64,000 nt of DNA from JAQICJ01 sp041686345 (lineage in GTDB: Bacteria > Myxococcota_A > Polyangia > HGW-17), in assembly GCA_041686345.1 (NCBI GenBank), contig JAWLEA010000002.1, positions 13,679 to 77,678 on the forward strand. Reading direction: 5' to 3'. A program made the translations under genes and the position numbers. The notes under the pieces are model-generated. The model saw only the letters and a list, made by a program, of their open reading frames with translations, was not told where the DNA came from and searched no databases. Shown one piece after another: positions 26,346 to 35,403 of the stretch (positions within the stretch are counted from its first letter, which is position 1; every line of letters starts with the position of its first letter).

Positions 26346-27698
26346 ATGAAAAAATTATTTGGTACAGATGGTGTCAGAGGGATCGCCAATCAAGAACCAA
26401 TGACACCTGAGATAGCTTTGAGATTAGGACAAGCCGCGGGATATATATTTTCCGGAAAAGGAAAAAGTGGGCGTTTTTTAATTGGCAAAGATACCCGTTT
26501 ATCCTGCTATATGTTTGAAAATGCTATAGCTTCCGGCATCATGTCCACCGGAGGGGATGTCTATTTTGTCGGTCCCATGCCAACTCCCGCTATTGCCCAT
26601 CTCACCACTTCCATGAGAGCCGACGCCGGTATTGTCATCAGTGCCTCCCATAACCCCTATGATCACAACGGAATCAAATTTTTCTCGTCCAAAGGATACA
26701 AACTCCCTGACAAAACAGAAAAGTTAATTGAAAAATTTGTTTTTTCAGACGATTTCAAACAAAATCTGGTAACCAAAAAAAATATAGGTCGTTCTCGACG
26801 CATAGACGATGCTTCCGGGCGCTATATCACCTTCTGCAAAAACAGTTTTCCCGAAGAAATGAGCATGGACGGACTGCGCTTGGTTGTAGACTGCGCCCAT
26901 GGAGCTGCTTACAAAGTTGCTCCGCTTATTTTCGAAGAATTGGGAGCCGAGGTAATTCCAGTGGGGGTCAAACCAAACGGAGTCAATATAAACGACTATT
27001 CAGGAGCTTTGTATCCTCAAAATACAGCTAAACTCGTCACCAAATACAGAGCGGATCTGGGAATTGCCCTGGACGGAGATGCAGACCGTGCCATCCTCAT
27101 AGATGAAAAAGGCGAAATCGTTCACGGAGACGCTATTTTGGCTTTGATTGCTTCAAGAATGCTTAAAAATAATTCATTAGCTCACAAGACCCTGGTTACA
27201 ACTGTAATGAGCAATCTCGGACTTGATCATGCCCTGAAAAGATTTGGAGGAAAGGTTGTCAGAACCGATGTTGGTGATCGTAATGTTTTTCAGGAGATGC
27301 AGGAAAATGGATATAATCTGGGAGGCGAACAATCCGGGCACATAATTTTGCGTGATCACGCCACCACGGGGGATGGGATCATTGCCTCACTGCAGGTTCT
27401 TTCCATAATTCTCGATGAACGCAAATCCCTGAGTGAATTAAAAAATTTGATTGACTATATGCCTCAGGTGCTTAAAAATCTCAAAGTAAGTGAAAAACCT
27501 CCCCTTGCATCTATTGAAGGATATAATAAGCTTTTCGAAAAACTTTCAAAAAAACTGGGTGATCAGGGTAGAATTTTTATCCGCTACTCCGGTACAGAAC
27601 TCAAGGTCAGAGTTCTGGTGGAATGCAACAATAAAACCCAGGCTGAAGAAATTGCCGATACCATGATCCACTTTTTTAAAAGAAAAATTGGAGCATGA
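26346..27698 (+). CDS. glmM: Phosphoglucosamine mutase
   Basis: The enzyme (450 residues) converts glucosamine-6-phosphate to glucosamine-1-phosphate for UDP-GlcNAc, the precursor of peptidoglycan and lipopolysaccharide. The catalytic phosphoserine is S101 in ISASHNP, the metal loop is DGDADR (about 239-244), and the C-terminal phosphate-binding loop RYSGTE is present. A frame opening at 26334 exists, but GGAG (26336-26339) lies 6 nt before the ATG at 26346, and the sequence then starts MKKLFGTDGVRG as in the family, so 26346 is preferred. The stop is 9 bp before repeat copy C. Confidence 0.97.
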   Translation: MKKLFGTDGVRGIANQEPMTPEIALRLGQAAGYIFSGKGKSGRFLIGKDTRLSCYMFENAIASGIMSTGGDVYFVGPMPTPAIAHLTTSMRADAGIVISASHNPYDHNGIKFFSSKGYKLPDKTEKLIEKFVFSDDFKQNLVTKKNIGRSRRIDDASGRYITFCKNSFPEEMSMDGLRLVVDCAHGAAYKVAPLIFEELGAEVIPVGVKPNGVNINDYSGALYPQNTAKLVTKYRADLGIALDGDADRAILIDEKGEIVHGDAILALIASRMLKNNSLAHKTLVTTVMSNLGLDHALKRFGGKVVRTDVGDRNVFQEMQENGYNLGGEQSGHIILRDHATTGDGIIASLQVLSIILDERKSLSELKNLIDYMPQVLKNLKVSEKPPLASIEGYNKLFEKLSKKLGDQGRIFIRYSGTELKVRVLVECNNKTQAEEIADTMIHFFKRKIGA

Positions 27699-27707
27699 AA
27701 TATCTTA

Positions 27708-27868
27708 GTTCCCATCCCAGAAGTGGTGTTTTTGGCTGGTGAAAAAGTTTGCCTCAGATGCGCAGATACTTCGCAGACATAGTTGATACTATTTCAAGAA
27801 GTTACAATAAAAATGATGAGGTAAAATCACGTCGCCAGACGATAACATCCATTTTTTGAGATGTGAAC
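27708..27868 (+). repeat. 162-bp MITE-like element, copy C
   Basis: The left end is GTTCCCATCCCAGAAG; the right end has decayed to GAGATGTGAAC. It is flanked by a perfect 6-bp direct repeat ATCTTA (27702-27707 and 27869-27874). It lies between glmM and pdxJ, so it sits inside what would otherwise be a compact gene pair. Confidence 0.9.
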
Positions 27869-27880
27869 ATCTTAGTTGTG

Positions 27881-27898
27881 ACGGGAAATATTTCCCGT
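27881..27898. promoter_or_regulatory. 18-bp perfect palindrome upstream of pdxJ
   Basis: ACGGGAAAT directly followed by its complement ATTTCCCGT, ending 2 bp before the pdxJ ribosome binding site (AAGGAG, 27901-27906). It could be an operator or a leader hairpin. It also looks like two repeat-family ends (GACGGGAA and TTCCCGT) placed tail to tail, so an origin in the 162-bp element family is possible. Confidence 0.5.
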
Positions 27899-27915
27899 TC
27901 AAGGAGAATAAAAAA

Positions 27916-28644
27916 ATGAATAAAATTAGACTTCATATTAACGTTGATCATATTGCAACTCTGAGACAACAAAGAGGAACCAAATACCCGGATCCGGTAA
28001 CCGCAGCGGCTCTGTGTGAACTAGCCGGAGCCGATGGGATTACCATTCATCTCCGTGAAGATCGTCGCCATATTCAAGATCGCGATCTTCGTCTTATTCG
28101 TCAGACTGTTCAGACTGTTCTCAACCTGGAAATGGCAGCCACAACTGAAATGGTTGAAATAGCCTGCAGCGTCAAACCTGATTTTGTCACCCTTGTTCCT
28201 GAAAAACGTGAAGAAAAAACAACTGAAGGTGGATTAGCTCTGGATAATCCCAATACTTACTCCAATATCAATACCGCCGTAGTTAAATTACAAAAAGCAG
28301 GTATTCCGGTATCGTTATTTATTGATCCAGATTCCCGGATAGTTGAACTTGCAAAAAAATTGCAGGCACAAATAATTGAACTTCATACAGGAGATTATAC
28401 CCTGGCGGAAAACAAAGAGGATGAAGAAACTGAACTTGATCGTCTTTTTGAAGCAGCTGAAAAAGCAAAAGAACTGGACTTGAAACTAGCTGCTGGCCAC
28501 GGACTTGATTACACCAATGTTCAGGGTATTTTGGATCTTCCGGAATTGCAGGAATTGAACATCGGACATTCCATTATTTCCCGAGCTGCCCTGACGGGTC
28601 TGGAAAACGCCGTAAAAGACATGATCATTCACATCGAATCATAA
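27916..28644 (+). CDS. pdxJ: Pyridoxine 5'-phosphate synthase
   Basis: The enzyme (242 residues) condenses 1-deoxy-D-xylulose-5-phosphate with 3-amino-2-oxopropyl phosphate in the DXP-dependent vitamin B6 pathway. Family hallmarks are HINVDHIATLRQQRG (7-21), ITIHLREDRRHI and the C-terminal LNIGHSIISRA (phosphate site). An upstream in-frame start at 27856 lies inside repeat-related sequence; the ATG at 27916 has AAGGAG 9 nt upstream and gives the family N-terminus. The usual downstream neighbour acpS is missing; nnr follows instead. Confidence 0.96.
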   Translation: MNKIRLHINVDHIATLRQQRGTKYPDPVTAAALCELAGADGITIHLREDRRHIQDRDLRLIRQTVQTVLNLEMAATTEMVEIACSVKPDFVTLVPEKREEKTTEGGLALDNPNTYSNINTAVVKLQKAGIPVSLFIDPDSRIVELAKKLQAQIIELHTGDYTLAENKEDEETELDRLFEAAEKAKELDLKLAAGHGLDYTNVQGILDLPELQELNIGHSIISRAALTGLENAVKDMIIHIES

Positions 28645-28740
28645 TCTTATTTTTTTCCATAATTCAAGCAAGGGGTTGTATTTTTTTCTTTGCATTTTTT
28701 CCTTCTCTTAATTAAATTTTATTCTCATGGAGGCAAAAAA

Positions 28741-30330
28741 ATGAGACTTGTTACGTCTGGAGAAATGAAAAAACTCGATCTGTTTACCATAAATGATCTG
28801 GAGGTTCCTGATTCAGTTTTGATGGAATTAGCCGGTTTTGGTGTAGTCCAGAAAATCATTGGTAAATGGGAGGTGGAATCCTCCACTTTTCTTATAATTT
28901 GCGGCAAAGGAAATAATGGCGGCGATGGTTATGTAGTCGCTCGCCATCTTTTCAACAAAGGACTCGAAGTAAGTATTCTTTCTCTGGGACCTGAAAAATT
29001 GGGGAAAAGCGGCAAAATCAACTATGATGTTGCGGTTAACCTGGATATTCCCATTTATGAAGTAACTTCCACCGCAGATCTGATGAATTTTGAAAATATT
29101 ATTCAAAATTCCGACTTCATAATTGATGCTGTTTTTGGCACAGGTCTTGATCGCCCTATCATGGGAATTGCCCGAGAGATCATCTCCGCCGTCAATGCCA
29201 CCGACAGTATCAAAATTGCTGTGGATATGCCTTCGGGAATAAGTGCAGATCACGGCTGTGTCCTTGGAGAACATGCCATCAAAGCCGATCTTACTGTCAC
29301 CTTTGCTTTTCCCAAAATAGGACAATTTTCCTCGCCGGGTTTTGCCTATTGCGGTGAAGTAGAAGTCGTTGATATTGGGGTGGTTGATCATCAGCAACCC
29401 CAATCCAGACGCTGTTTCCTGCTTACTGACAACTGGGTACGTTCCAACCTGCCCTACAGACCTGCCTACGGTCACAAGGGAACTTTCGGCCATACTCTGA
29501 TCATGGCCGGTTCTATTGGAAAATCCGGAGCTGCAATTATGGCTTCAGAAGCTGCTGTAAGTGCCGGAGCCGGGTTGGTTACTGTCCTTGCTCCCCAAAA
29601 TATTATTCCCACCCTGATGGGAAGACTCACAGAAGTTATGGGAAGCGGTTACGGAACCGAAGATGGGACCATTCAAATCAATGATTATAATCTGATCAAA
29701 GCTGCAATGGCCAATAAAAAGGTTATGGCAATAGGTCCGGGTATACCCAATAATGAAATAATGCTGGGAATTCTGGAAAAAATTATCAAAAACTCAGAAA
29801 TACCTCTGGTTCTTGATGCCGATGCACTCAATCTTATTTCCCGGAATCCACAAATTCTGAAAAATTCCAAAGTTCCCATCCTAATCACCCCTCACCCCGG
29901 GGAATTTTCCCGCCTCTTCGATCAACCGGTAGCTCAAATTCAAAAAAGGCGCATTGAAACAGCCCTTGAATTTGCTCGCAAATACAAAGTATTTGTCTTG
30001 CTCAAAGGTGCCCGATCCATTATTGCTTCTCCTCAGGGAGAAATTGCTGTCAATCCCACTGGCAACAACGGCATGGCCAGTGGCGGCACCGGAGATGTTT
30101 TAACCGGAATAACAGCCTCTTTCATTTCCCAAGGAGTCGATCCCTTTACAGCTGCTGGAATTGGAGCCTTCCTGCATGGCAGAGCCGGCGATCTTGCAGC
30201 CCGGGAAAAGGGCAAATTTTCCCTGAAGGCTACAGATCTGATCCAGTATTTGCCAGTCTCTTTTTATTCCCTCAACAGTGAAAATCTACACAATTTTTCT
30301 GAAAAACCCTACAAACAATATATATCTTAG
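28741..30330 (+). CDS. nnr: Bifunctional NAD(P)HX epimerase/dehydratase
   Basis: The 529-residue fusion repairs hydrated NADH/NADPH. The N-terminal YjeF_N domain (about 1-215) is the epimerase (ICGKGNNGGDGYVVARHL, 48-65 region; VDMPSGISAD). The C-terminal ribokinase-like domain (about 225-510) is the ATP/ADP-dependent dehydratase (GPGIPN, LDADALNL, TPHPGEF, and GGTGDVLTG with the catalytic Asp). The start codon is fixed by GGAGG at 28729-28733, 7 nt before the ATG; longer in-frame openings have no such site. It follows pdxJ by about 100 bp. Confidence 0.96.
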   Translation: MRLVTSGEMKKLDLFTINDLEVPDSVLMELAGFGVVQKIIGKWEVESSTFLIICGKGNNGGDGYVVARHLFNKGLEVSILSLGPEKLGKSGKINYDVAVNLDIPIYEVTSTADLMNFENIIQNSDFIIDAVFGTGLDRPIMGIAREIISAVNATDSIKIAVDMPSGISADHGCVLGEHAIKADLTVTFAFPKIGQFSSPGFAYCGEVEVVDIGVVDHQQPQSRRCFLLTDNWVRSNLPYRPAYGHKGTFGHTLIMAGSIGKSGAAIMASEAAVSAGAGLVTVLAPQNIIPTLMGRLTEVMGSGYGTEDGTIQINDYNLIKAAMANKKVMAIGPGIPNNEIMLGILEKIIKNSEIPLVLDADALNLISRNPQILKNSKVPILITPHPGEFSRLFDQPVAQIQKRRIETALEFARKYKVFVLLKGARSIIASPQGEIAVNPTGNNGMASGGTGDVLTGITASFISQGVDPFTAAGIGAFLHGRAGDLAAREKGKFSLKATDLIQYLPVSFYSLNSENLHNFSEKPYKQYIS

Positions 30331-30469
30331 CTTTTTCATCTTCTTCAATTAACCGGTTCGTCTGAAATTTTGCGATTCTTCATATTTTAGAGAATTTTTT
30401 CTTGAAAGTATTCAATGTTTAATTTAATAACTAGAAACGAGAATCAATAATTCCCGCAACAATTAACTA

Positions 30470-30631
30470 GTTTCCATCCCAAAAATGGGGTTATTGGTTG
30501 GTGAAGAAGTTTGCCTCAGATGCGCGGAATAACTTCGAAGACATAGTTGCCACTATATCAAGAAGTTATGACAAAGCAGATGAAGCCAGTTTCCGTCGCC
30601 AGACGATGACATCCATTTTTGGGATGGGAAC
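30470..30631 (+). repeat. 162-bp MITE-like element, copy D
   Basis: This is the best-preserved copy for end structure: GTTTCCATCCCAAAAATGG on the left and CCATTTTTGGGATGGGAAC on the right form a terminal inverted repeat of about 19 bp with one mismatch. The flanks are a perfect TAACTA direct repeat (30464-30469 and 30632-30637). A further GTTCC follows the right flank, as if another copy once lay next to it. It sits 78 bp upstream of the rnfA start in the gap 30331-30709, which holds no gene. Confidence 0.93.
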
Positions 30632-30709
30632 TAACTAGTTCCTGGAGTCTGTACCTTTGTTTCGGTTGTCATATCTGCTCCAGGTAATATTTTCGGGAGG
30701 AAATATCTG

Positions 30710-31288
30710 ATGGAATATCTCCTTATAGCAATCAACTCAGTTTTTATTGGCAACTTGATTTTGGCCAAATTTCTGGGAATCTGCCCCTTCCTGGGGGTAA
30801 GTAAAAAAGTATCTACTGCTTTGGGTATGAGTATGGCTGTGATGTTCGTCATGACCCTTGCTGCCACTGTCACTTGGATACTCTTTCACTTTCTGCTTGA
30901 ACCATTGAACCTGCAATATCTGCGTACAATCGTTTTTATTCTGGTGATTGCCTCTCTGGTTCAACTTACGGAAATGGCCATTCAAAAAATTTCTCCTGCA
31001 CTCTATGAAGCCCTGGGAATTTATCTGCCACTAATAACCACCAATTGTGCAATTCTTGGTGTAGCTATCAATTCAATAGAAAAGGAATATAATTTTCTGG
31101 GAATGCTGGTTTACGCTTTCTTTGGCGCCGTCGGCTTTGGTTTGGCATTACTGCTTTTCTCTGGAATCAGGGAAAGACTGGATATATCATCAGTACCAAA
31201 GTCCTTCAGGGGAGCCGCTTCCTCGTTGATAGTTGCAGGAATTTTGTCCCTTGCTTTCATGGGATTTGCAGGATTAGTACCGGGATAA
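30710..31288 (+). CDS. rnfA: Rnf complex membrane subunit RnfA
   Basis: This first gene of rnfABCDGE encodes 192 residues with six predicted membrane helices, the conserved start (LIAINSVFIGNLILAKFLG) and the TTNCAILG segment (cysteine involved in the intramembrane iron-sulfur centre known in Rnf/Nqr). Rnf moves electrons between reduced ferredoxin and NAD while pumping Na+ or H+. GGGAGGA (30695-30701) lies 8 nt before the ATG. RnfA and RnfE are homologous, inverted partners. The order A, B, C, D, G, E is that of E. coli rsx and not of clostridial rnfCDGEAB. Confidence 0.97.
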   Translation: MEYLLIAINSVFIGNLILAKFLGICPFLGVSKKVSTALGMSMAVMFVMTLAATVTWILFHFLLEPLNLQYLRTIVFILVIASLVQLTEMAIQKISPALYEALGIYLPLITTNCAILGVAINSIEKEYNFLGMLVYAFFGAVGFGLALLLFSGIRERLDISSVPKSFRGAASSLIVAGILSLAFMGFAGLVPG

Positions 31289-31292
31289 CAAC

Positions 31293-32252
31293 ATGAATGA
31301 AATAATTATAGCTGTAGTCGTACTTGCTGGTATAGGTCTGGTTGCGGGAATTTTGCTTTCTTACTTTTCCAAGGTGTTCCATGTAGAGCAGGATCCGCGC
31401 ATTGAAGAAATCAACGAAAATATCCTTCCCGGAGCCAATTGTGGAGCCTGCGGATATGCAGGTTGCATAGATTTTGCCAGAGCAGTCATTGAAGCTGCTC
31501 AAAGTGGTGAAAAACTGCCCGAATGTCCTCCCGGAGGACCTGATGTTGCCCAGGAACTGGCATCTTTTCTCGGCCTTGAACATGAAGGTTCAGAAAGAAA
31601 AACAGCTTTGGTCAAATGTGCCGGAACCAGTGACCGAGCAACAGAAAGAGCTTATATCCGCAGTGTACATGATTGTCGTACTGCTGCACTTTTTGGTGGC
31701 AACAAGGAATGCCAGTATGGCTGTATGGGTTATGGTGATTGTGTCAAAGCCTGTCCTTATGATGCCATTCATATTTACCAGGGGAATATTGCCATCGTCG
31801 ATCCTGAAAAATGCACCGCCTGCGGTATTTGTGTCGATGTCTGCCCCAACGATGTGATTGAACTCGTCCCTGCCAATCGCCAAACCCATGTTCTGTGCAA
31901 CTCTCAAGCACCAACCAAGGCTACCAGATCCGCTTGCAGCGTAGGTTGCATTGGTTGCAAACTCTGTCAACGCAAAGATAAAGATTTCTCCATTGAAAAC
32001 AATCTGGCAATTTACAACGGAAATAAAGGCAAAGAAGAAGCTGCCTATGCCTGCCCCAACGATGTAATTGTCAACACTTGGCAATTTCCTGTAGTTGCTT
32101 TTGTGGAAAGTACAACAGCTCGAGAAAAATTTGCCGCCCGCAAGGCTGAATACAAAGCACAGGAAAAGGCAAAAAGAAAAAAAGCTGCCGCCGCCCGCAA
32201 AGCAAAAAAAGCTGCTGCCGCCAAAAAAAAGAAGGAGGACAAAAGTGAGTAA
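31293..32252 (+). CDS. rnfB: Rnf complex iron-sulfur subunit RnfB, basic tail
   Basis: The 319-residue subunit receives electrons from ferredoxin. It has an N-terminal membrane anchor (about 2-28), a Fe-S domain (NCGACGYAGC near 49-58, with a further Cys in LPECPPGG), then ferredoxin-like 4Fe-4S motifs (CxYGCMGYGDCVKACP and CTACGICVDVCP) and a further Cys-rich segment (CSVGCIGCKLC, with YACPND). The last 45 or so residues are a low-complexity Lys/Ala-rich basic tail (AKRKKAAAARKAKK), unlike the short end of most RnfB proteins. The start is 4 bp after rnfA, and the end overlaps the rnfC start by 8 bp. Confidence 0.96.
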   Translation: MNEIIIAVVVLAGIGLVAGILLSYFSKVFHVEQDPRIEEINENILPGANCGACGYAGCIDFARAVIEAAQSGEKLPECPPGGPDVAQELASFLGLEHEGSERKTALVKCAGTSDRATERAYIRSVHDCRTAALFGGNKECQYGCMGYGDCVKACPYDAIHIYQGNIAIVDPEKCTACGICVDVCPNDVIELVPANRQTHVLCNSQAPTKATRSACSVGCIGCKLCQRKDKDFSIENNLAIYNGNKGKEEAAYACPNDVIVNTWQFPVVAFVESTTAREKFAARKAEYKAQEKAKRKKAAAARKAKKAAAAKKKKEDKSE

Positions 32253-33576
32253 AGCCAAAACTTTCAAAGGTGGAATCCATCCCTCCTACAACAAGCATTT
32301 ATCTGAGCACAAAGAAATAGTTGAAGCACCTTTGCCCAAAATGGTCGCTCTTCCTCTCAGCCAGCATATAGGAGCACCTGCAAACCCCATAGTCAAACGC
32401 AAGGATAAAGTTAAATCCGGACAACTTATAGCCGAAGCCGGCGGGTTTATCAGTGCCCCGGTTCATGCCTCCATCAGCGGTACAATCAAAGGAATCGAGC
32501 CGGTAGAACATCCCTTGGGCAAAAAAGTCGATGCAATTATTATCGAAAGTGACGGCAAGGATGAATGGATTGATCTCAATCCAGTGGACAATCCTTTTGA
32601 TGTCGATCCCGACACCATCAAAAACAAAATCAAGGAAGCCGGAATAGTTGGACTGGGAGGAGCTACTTTTCCTTCCAATGTTAAACTTTCACCTCCTGAA
32701 GACAAAAAAATTGAATTTATCATTTTGAACGGTGCTGAATGTGAGCCTTATCTCACCACTGATCACCGCCTAATGGTTGAAAAAACCGAGGAAATAGTCA
32801 CCGGACTTAAACTGGCCGCCCAAGTTCTCGGTGTGAACAAAATCTACATAGGTATCGAAACCAATAAGCCCGATGCCATCAAAAAAATGGAAAAAAAAAT
32901 CGGAAATGACGGTCAGGTTGTTCCCTTGCAGGTAAAATATCCCCAAGGTTCTGAAAAACAACTTATCAGCGCCATTACCGGCAGGGAAACTCCCCCCACC
33001 AGTCTTCCCATGGAAGTAGGAGCAGTGGTTTTCAACGTAGGCACTACCCTTGCTATCTATGAAGCCGTTTTCAAAGGCAAACCGCTTGTGGAAAGAGTAG
33101 TTACCCTTACCGGTCATGGAATCAAAAATCCTGGAAACTTTAGAACCAGATTTGGCACCTATGTGGCTGAACTGGTAGATTTTTCAGGAGGTTATAAAGA
33201 AGATGCCGCCAAACTTGTTCTCGGCGGGCCCATGATGGGAAGAGCTGTTCCCACTGACGGCATTCCGATTATCAAAGGAACTGGTGGTATTCTGGTGATG
33301 ACCCAATCAGAATTAATTGTCAGAGAATATTCTGATTGCATCAGATGTGGAAAATGTATTGAAGCTTGCCCCAACAATCATAATCCACAATTACTGGGAA
33401 TTTTGATTGAACAGGAAAAATTTGACAAAATCAGCGATGAACAACTTGAAGAAATAGTACTTGATGATTGTTTTGAATGCGGAAGTTGTACTTATGTCTG
33501 TCCAGCTCACAGACCCATGGTTCAATTCTTCCAGCAGGCAAAATCTTATTATAACAACAAGAAGAAAAAGAGATAG
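32245..33576 (+). CDS. rnfC: Rnf complex NADH-binding subunit RnfC
   Basis: The protein has 443 residues from a GTG start at 32245, chosen because AAGGAGG (32232-32238) lies 6 nt upstream and the family N-terminus (FKGGIHP) follows; the frame is open further upstream but only through the rnfB tail. RnfC exchanges electrons with NAD(H) through FMN and two 4Fe-4S clusters. It shows a lipoyl-like N-domain, the glycine-rich nucleotide/flavin region GLGGATFPSNVKL, and clusters CIRCGKCIEACP and CFECGSCTYVCP near the C-terminus. A shorter form than proteobacterial RsxC, it lacks their long Ala/Lys repeats. Confidence 0.96.
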   Translation: MSKAKTFKGGIHPSYNKHLSEHKEIVEAPLPKMVALPLSQHIGAPANPIVKRKDKVKSGQLIAEAGGFISAPVHASISGTIKGIEPVEHPLGKKVDAIIIESDGKDEWIDLNPVDNPFDVDPDTIKNKIKEAGIVGLGGATFPSNVKLSPPEDKKIEFIILNGAECEPYLTTDHRLMVEKTEEIVTGLKLAAQVLGVNKIYIGIETNKPDAIKKMEKKIGNDGQVVPLQVKYPQGSEKQLISAITGRETPPTSLPMEVGAVVFNVGTTLAIYEAVFKGKPLVERVVTLTGHGIKNPGNFRTRFGTYVAELVDFSGGYKEDAAKLVLGGPMMGRAVPTDGIPIIKGTGGILVMTQSELIVREYSDCIRCGKCIEACPNNHNPQLLGILIEQEKFDKISDEQLEEIVLDDCFECGSCTYVCPAHRPMVQFFQQAKSYYNNKKKKR

Positions 33577-33580
33577 AATA

Positions 33581-34597
33581 ATGAAAACACGTTCATTTAT
33601 TGTCTCAGGTGCACCTCATATTCATAAAAACAGCAGTATCCACAAAATCATGTGGAATGTATTTGCAGCTCTCCTGCCAGCATCTTTTGTCAGCGTTTAT
33701 GCTTTCGGCATGGATTCTGTCCGGGTACTGGGAGTAAGCGTTATTTCCTGTATTTTCCTCGAAATAATCGCTCTACTTTTCATGGGACGGAATTGGAAAG
33801 CCGCTTTTGACGGCAGTGCCGCAGTTACAGGTTTATTGCTGGGTCTCACCCTGCCTTCCGGCATTTCCACGGGAATCATTCTTGTGGGCGCCATCGTGGC
33901 CATCATCATAGCCAAGCAGGTTTTCGGAGGTCTTGGCAATAATCCTTTCAATCCTGCTTTGACTTCCAGAGTTTTCCTGCTGATAGCCTTTCCCGGGCCT
34001 CTTACTACCTGGCCTCTGCCTCGTGGACTTGAAAACATCAAGAATTTTATGGGGGTAGCTACTGCTAAAACTGGAGATGTAATCACTACTGCAACTCCCC
34101 TCGGAGCCATCAAGGAAAATGCGGTGAAAGCCATGCCTTCCATTCAAGTCAACGATCTTTTTCTGGGAATCCACACTCCGGGTTCCATCGGAGAAATTTC
34201 TGCCCTGGCCTTATTGATTGGAGCTGCCTGGCTTCTTTACAAAAAAATTATCACTTGGCATATTCCGGTAGCCACAATTTTGACTGTTTTGGCAATTTCT
34301 CTCCTGACCCATTTAATCAGTCCCGAAAAATACGCTGATCCTTTCTTCCATCTTTTTGCAGGAGGATTGATAATCGGAGCTTTCTTCATGGCTACCGACT
34401 ATGTTACAGCTCCCATCTTCAATAAAGGCAAATTGATCTATGGAATTGGAATAGGTGTTCTTACTATTGTTATCAGATTATGGGGAGGCTATCCCGAAGG
34501 AGTATCTTTTGCCATCTTGCTTATGAACAGCACCACTCCTCTCATAGACCGCTTTACTGTTCCCAAACCCTTCGGCTTCAGAAAAGCGAGGAATTAA
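33581..34597 (+). CDS. rnfD: Rnf complex flavoprotein membrane subunit RnfD
   Basis: The 338-residue membrane protein has about ten helices. RnfD carries covalent FMN on a threonine; the corresponding motif is TATPLGAI with Thr172. Conserved NPFNPALTSRVFL (about 121-133) and MATDYVTAP are visible. The ATG at 33581 gives the normal start KTRSFIVSGAPHIH and lies 4 bp after rnfC; an upstream open frame is ignored. Covalent flavin attachment needs an ApbE-type transferase, which is not in the window. Confidence 0.96.
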   Translation: MKTRSFIVSGAPHIHKNSSIHKIMWNVFAALLPASFVSVYAFGMDSVRVLGVSVISCIFLEIIALLFMGRNWKAAFDGSAAVTGLLLGLTLPSGISTGIILVGAIVAIIIAKQVFGGLGNNPFNPALTSRVFLLIAFPGPLTTWPLPRGLENIKNFMGVATAKTGDVITTATPLGAIKENAVKAMPSIQVNDLFLGIHTPGSIGEISALALLIGAAWLLYKKIITWHIPVATILTVLAISLLTHLISPEKYADPFFHLFAGGLIIGAFFMATDYVTAPIFNKGKLIYGIGIGVLTIVIRLWGGYPEGVSFAILLMNSTTPLIDRFTVPKPFGFRKARN

Positions 34598-34599
34598 TC

Positions 34600-35403
34600 A
34601 TGAATAACACTTTAAAAATGGTTATCAGTTTGACTATTATCACCGCTGTTGCCGCAGCTGCCCTTGCTTTCGGCAACTTTGTCACTCGCGACAAAATCAA
34701 AGCCCAAGCCAAGGCCAAAGCTGCCCGGGCAGTCAAAAAGATCTTTCCCTCCTGTCAAAATCCGGTGGAAAAAAAAGTAATCACCCCAAAAGGCAAAAAA
34801 ACTGCTGTTTTTTTATGCAAAGGGGGTAAAAAGGCCTTTGTTTTTTCTTCAAAGTCAGCCCCGGATATTTCCAGCCCCTATGGTGGCACAATCAAGTTGA
34901 TGATAGGTCTTGACAACAAAGACGTCATCAAAGGAGTACAAGTGGTTAAACAAAGTGAAACTCCGGGTCTGGGAGCAAACTTGACGGAAAAGGATTTTCT
35001 TGACCAGTTCAAAAACTTGTCCCTGAAAACAGGAGGCATTGCAGTTAAAAAAGATGATCCTGCAGGCAAAATTGATGCAATTAGTGGAGCCACCATTACT
35101 TCCCGCAGTGTTGCCTCCATAGTCAGATCCGCCCTGCTTTTCAACAACAAAAAATTGAAAAAACTTACCAGAAATGCAAATAAAAGAACCAGAAAAGGTA
35201 AAAAGAGCGGCAGCCGTTCAAAACGCAGAAATCAGCCTATTGATCCAAGTAAACTCAAATATAAAAAGAATATACAAAATTATAAAATAATCAGAAAACA
35301 AATTCGCAAGAAAATTTATAATGCCAAAGAAAGAATGCATAAAAACAAAGCTGAGAAAGACGGTAAACCAGCAGATGTCAGAAAAAGAAAAGGAGGCAGA
35401 TAA
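34600..35403 (+). CDS. rnfG: Rnf complex FMN-binding subunit RnfG, extended basic tail
   Basis: The 267-residue protein has an N-terminal membrane helix (about 7-27) and an FMN_bind domain (about 65-185) with the flavinylation motif SGATITS (Thr165). RnfG passes electrons on the outer face of the membrane. From about residue 190 the protein continues with a Lys/Arg-rich tail of about 75 residues (RTRKGKKSGSRSKRR, RKQIRKKI, RKRKGGR), not expected in RnfG. The tail has normal reading-frame quality up to the stop, which overlaps the rnfE start. The ATG at 34600 lies 2 bp after the rnfD stop. Confidence 0.95.
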   Translation: MNNTLKMVISLTIITAVAAAALAFGNFVTRDKIKAQAKAKAARAVKKIFPSCQNPVEKKVITPKGKKTAVFLCKGGKKAFVFSSKSAPDISSPYGGTIKLMIGLDNKDVIKGVQVVKQSETPGLGANLTEKDFLDQFKNLSLKTGGIAVKKDDPAGKIDAISGATITSRSVASIVRSALLFNNKKLKKLTRNANKRTRKGKKSGSRSKRRNQPIDPSKLKYKKNIQNYKIIRKQIRKKIYNAKERMHKNKAEKDGKPADVRKRKGGR

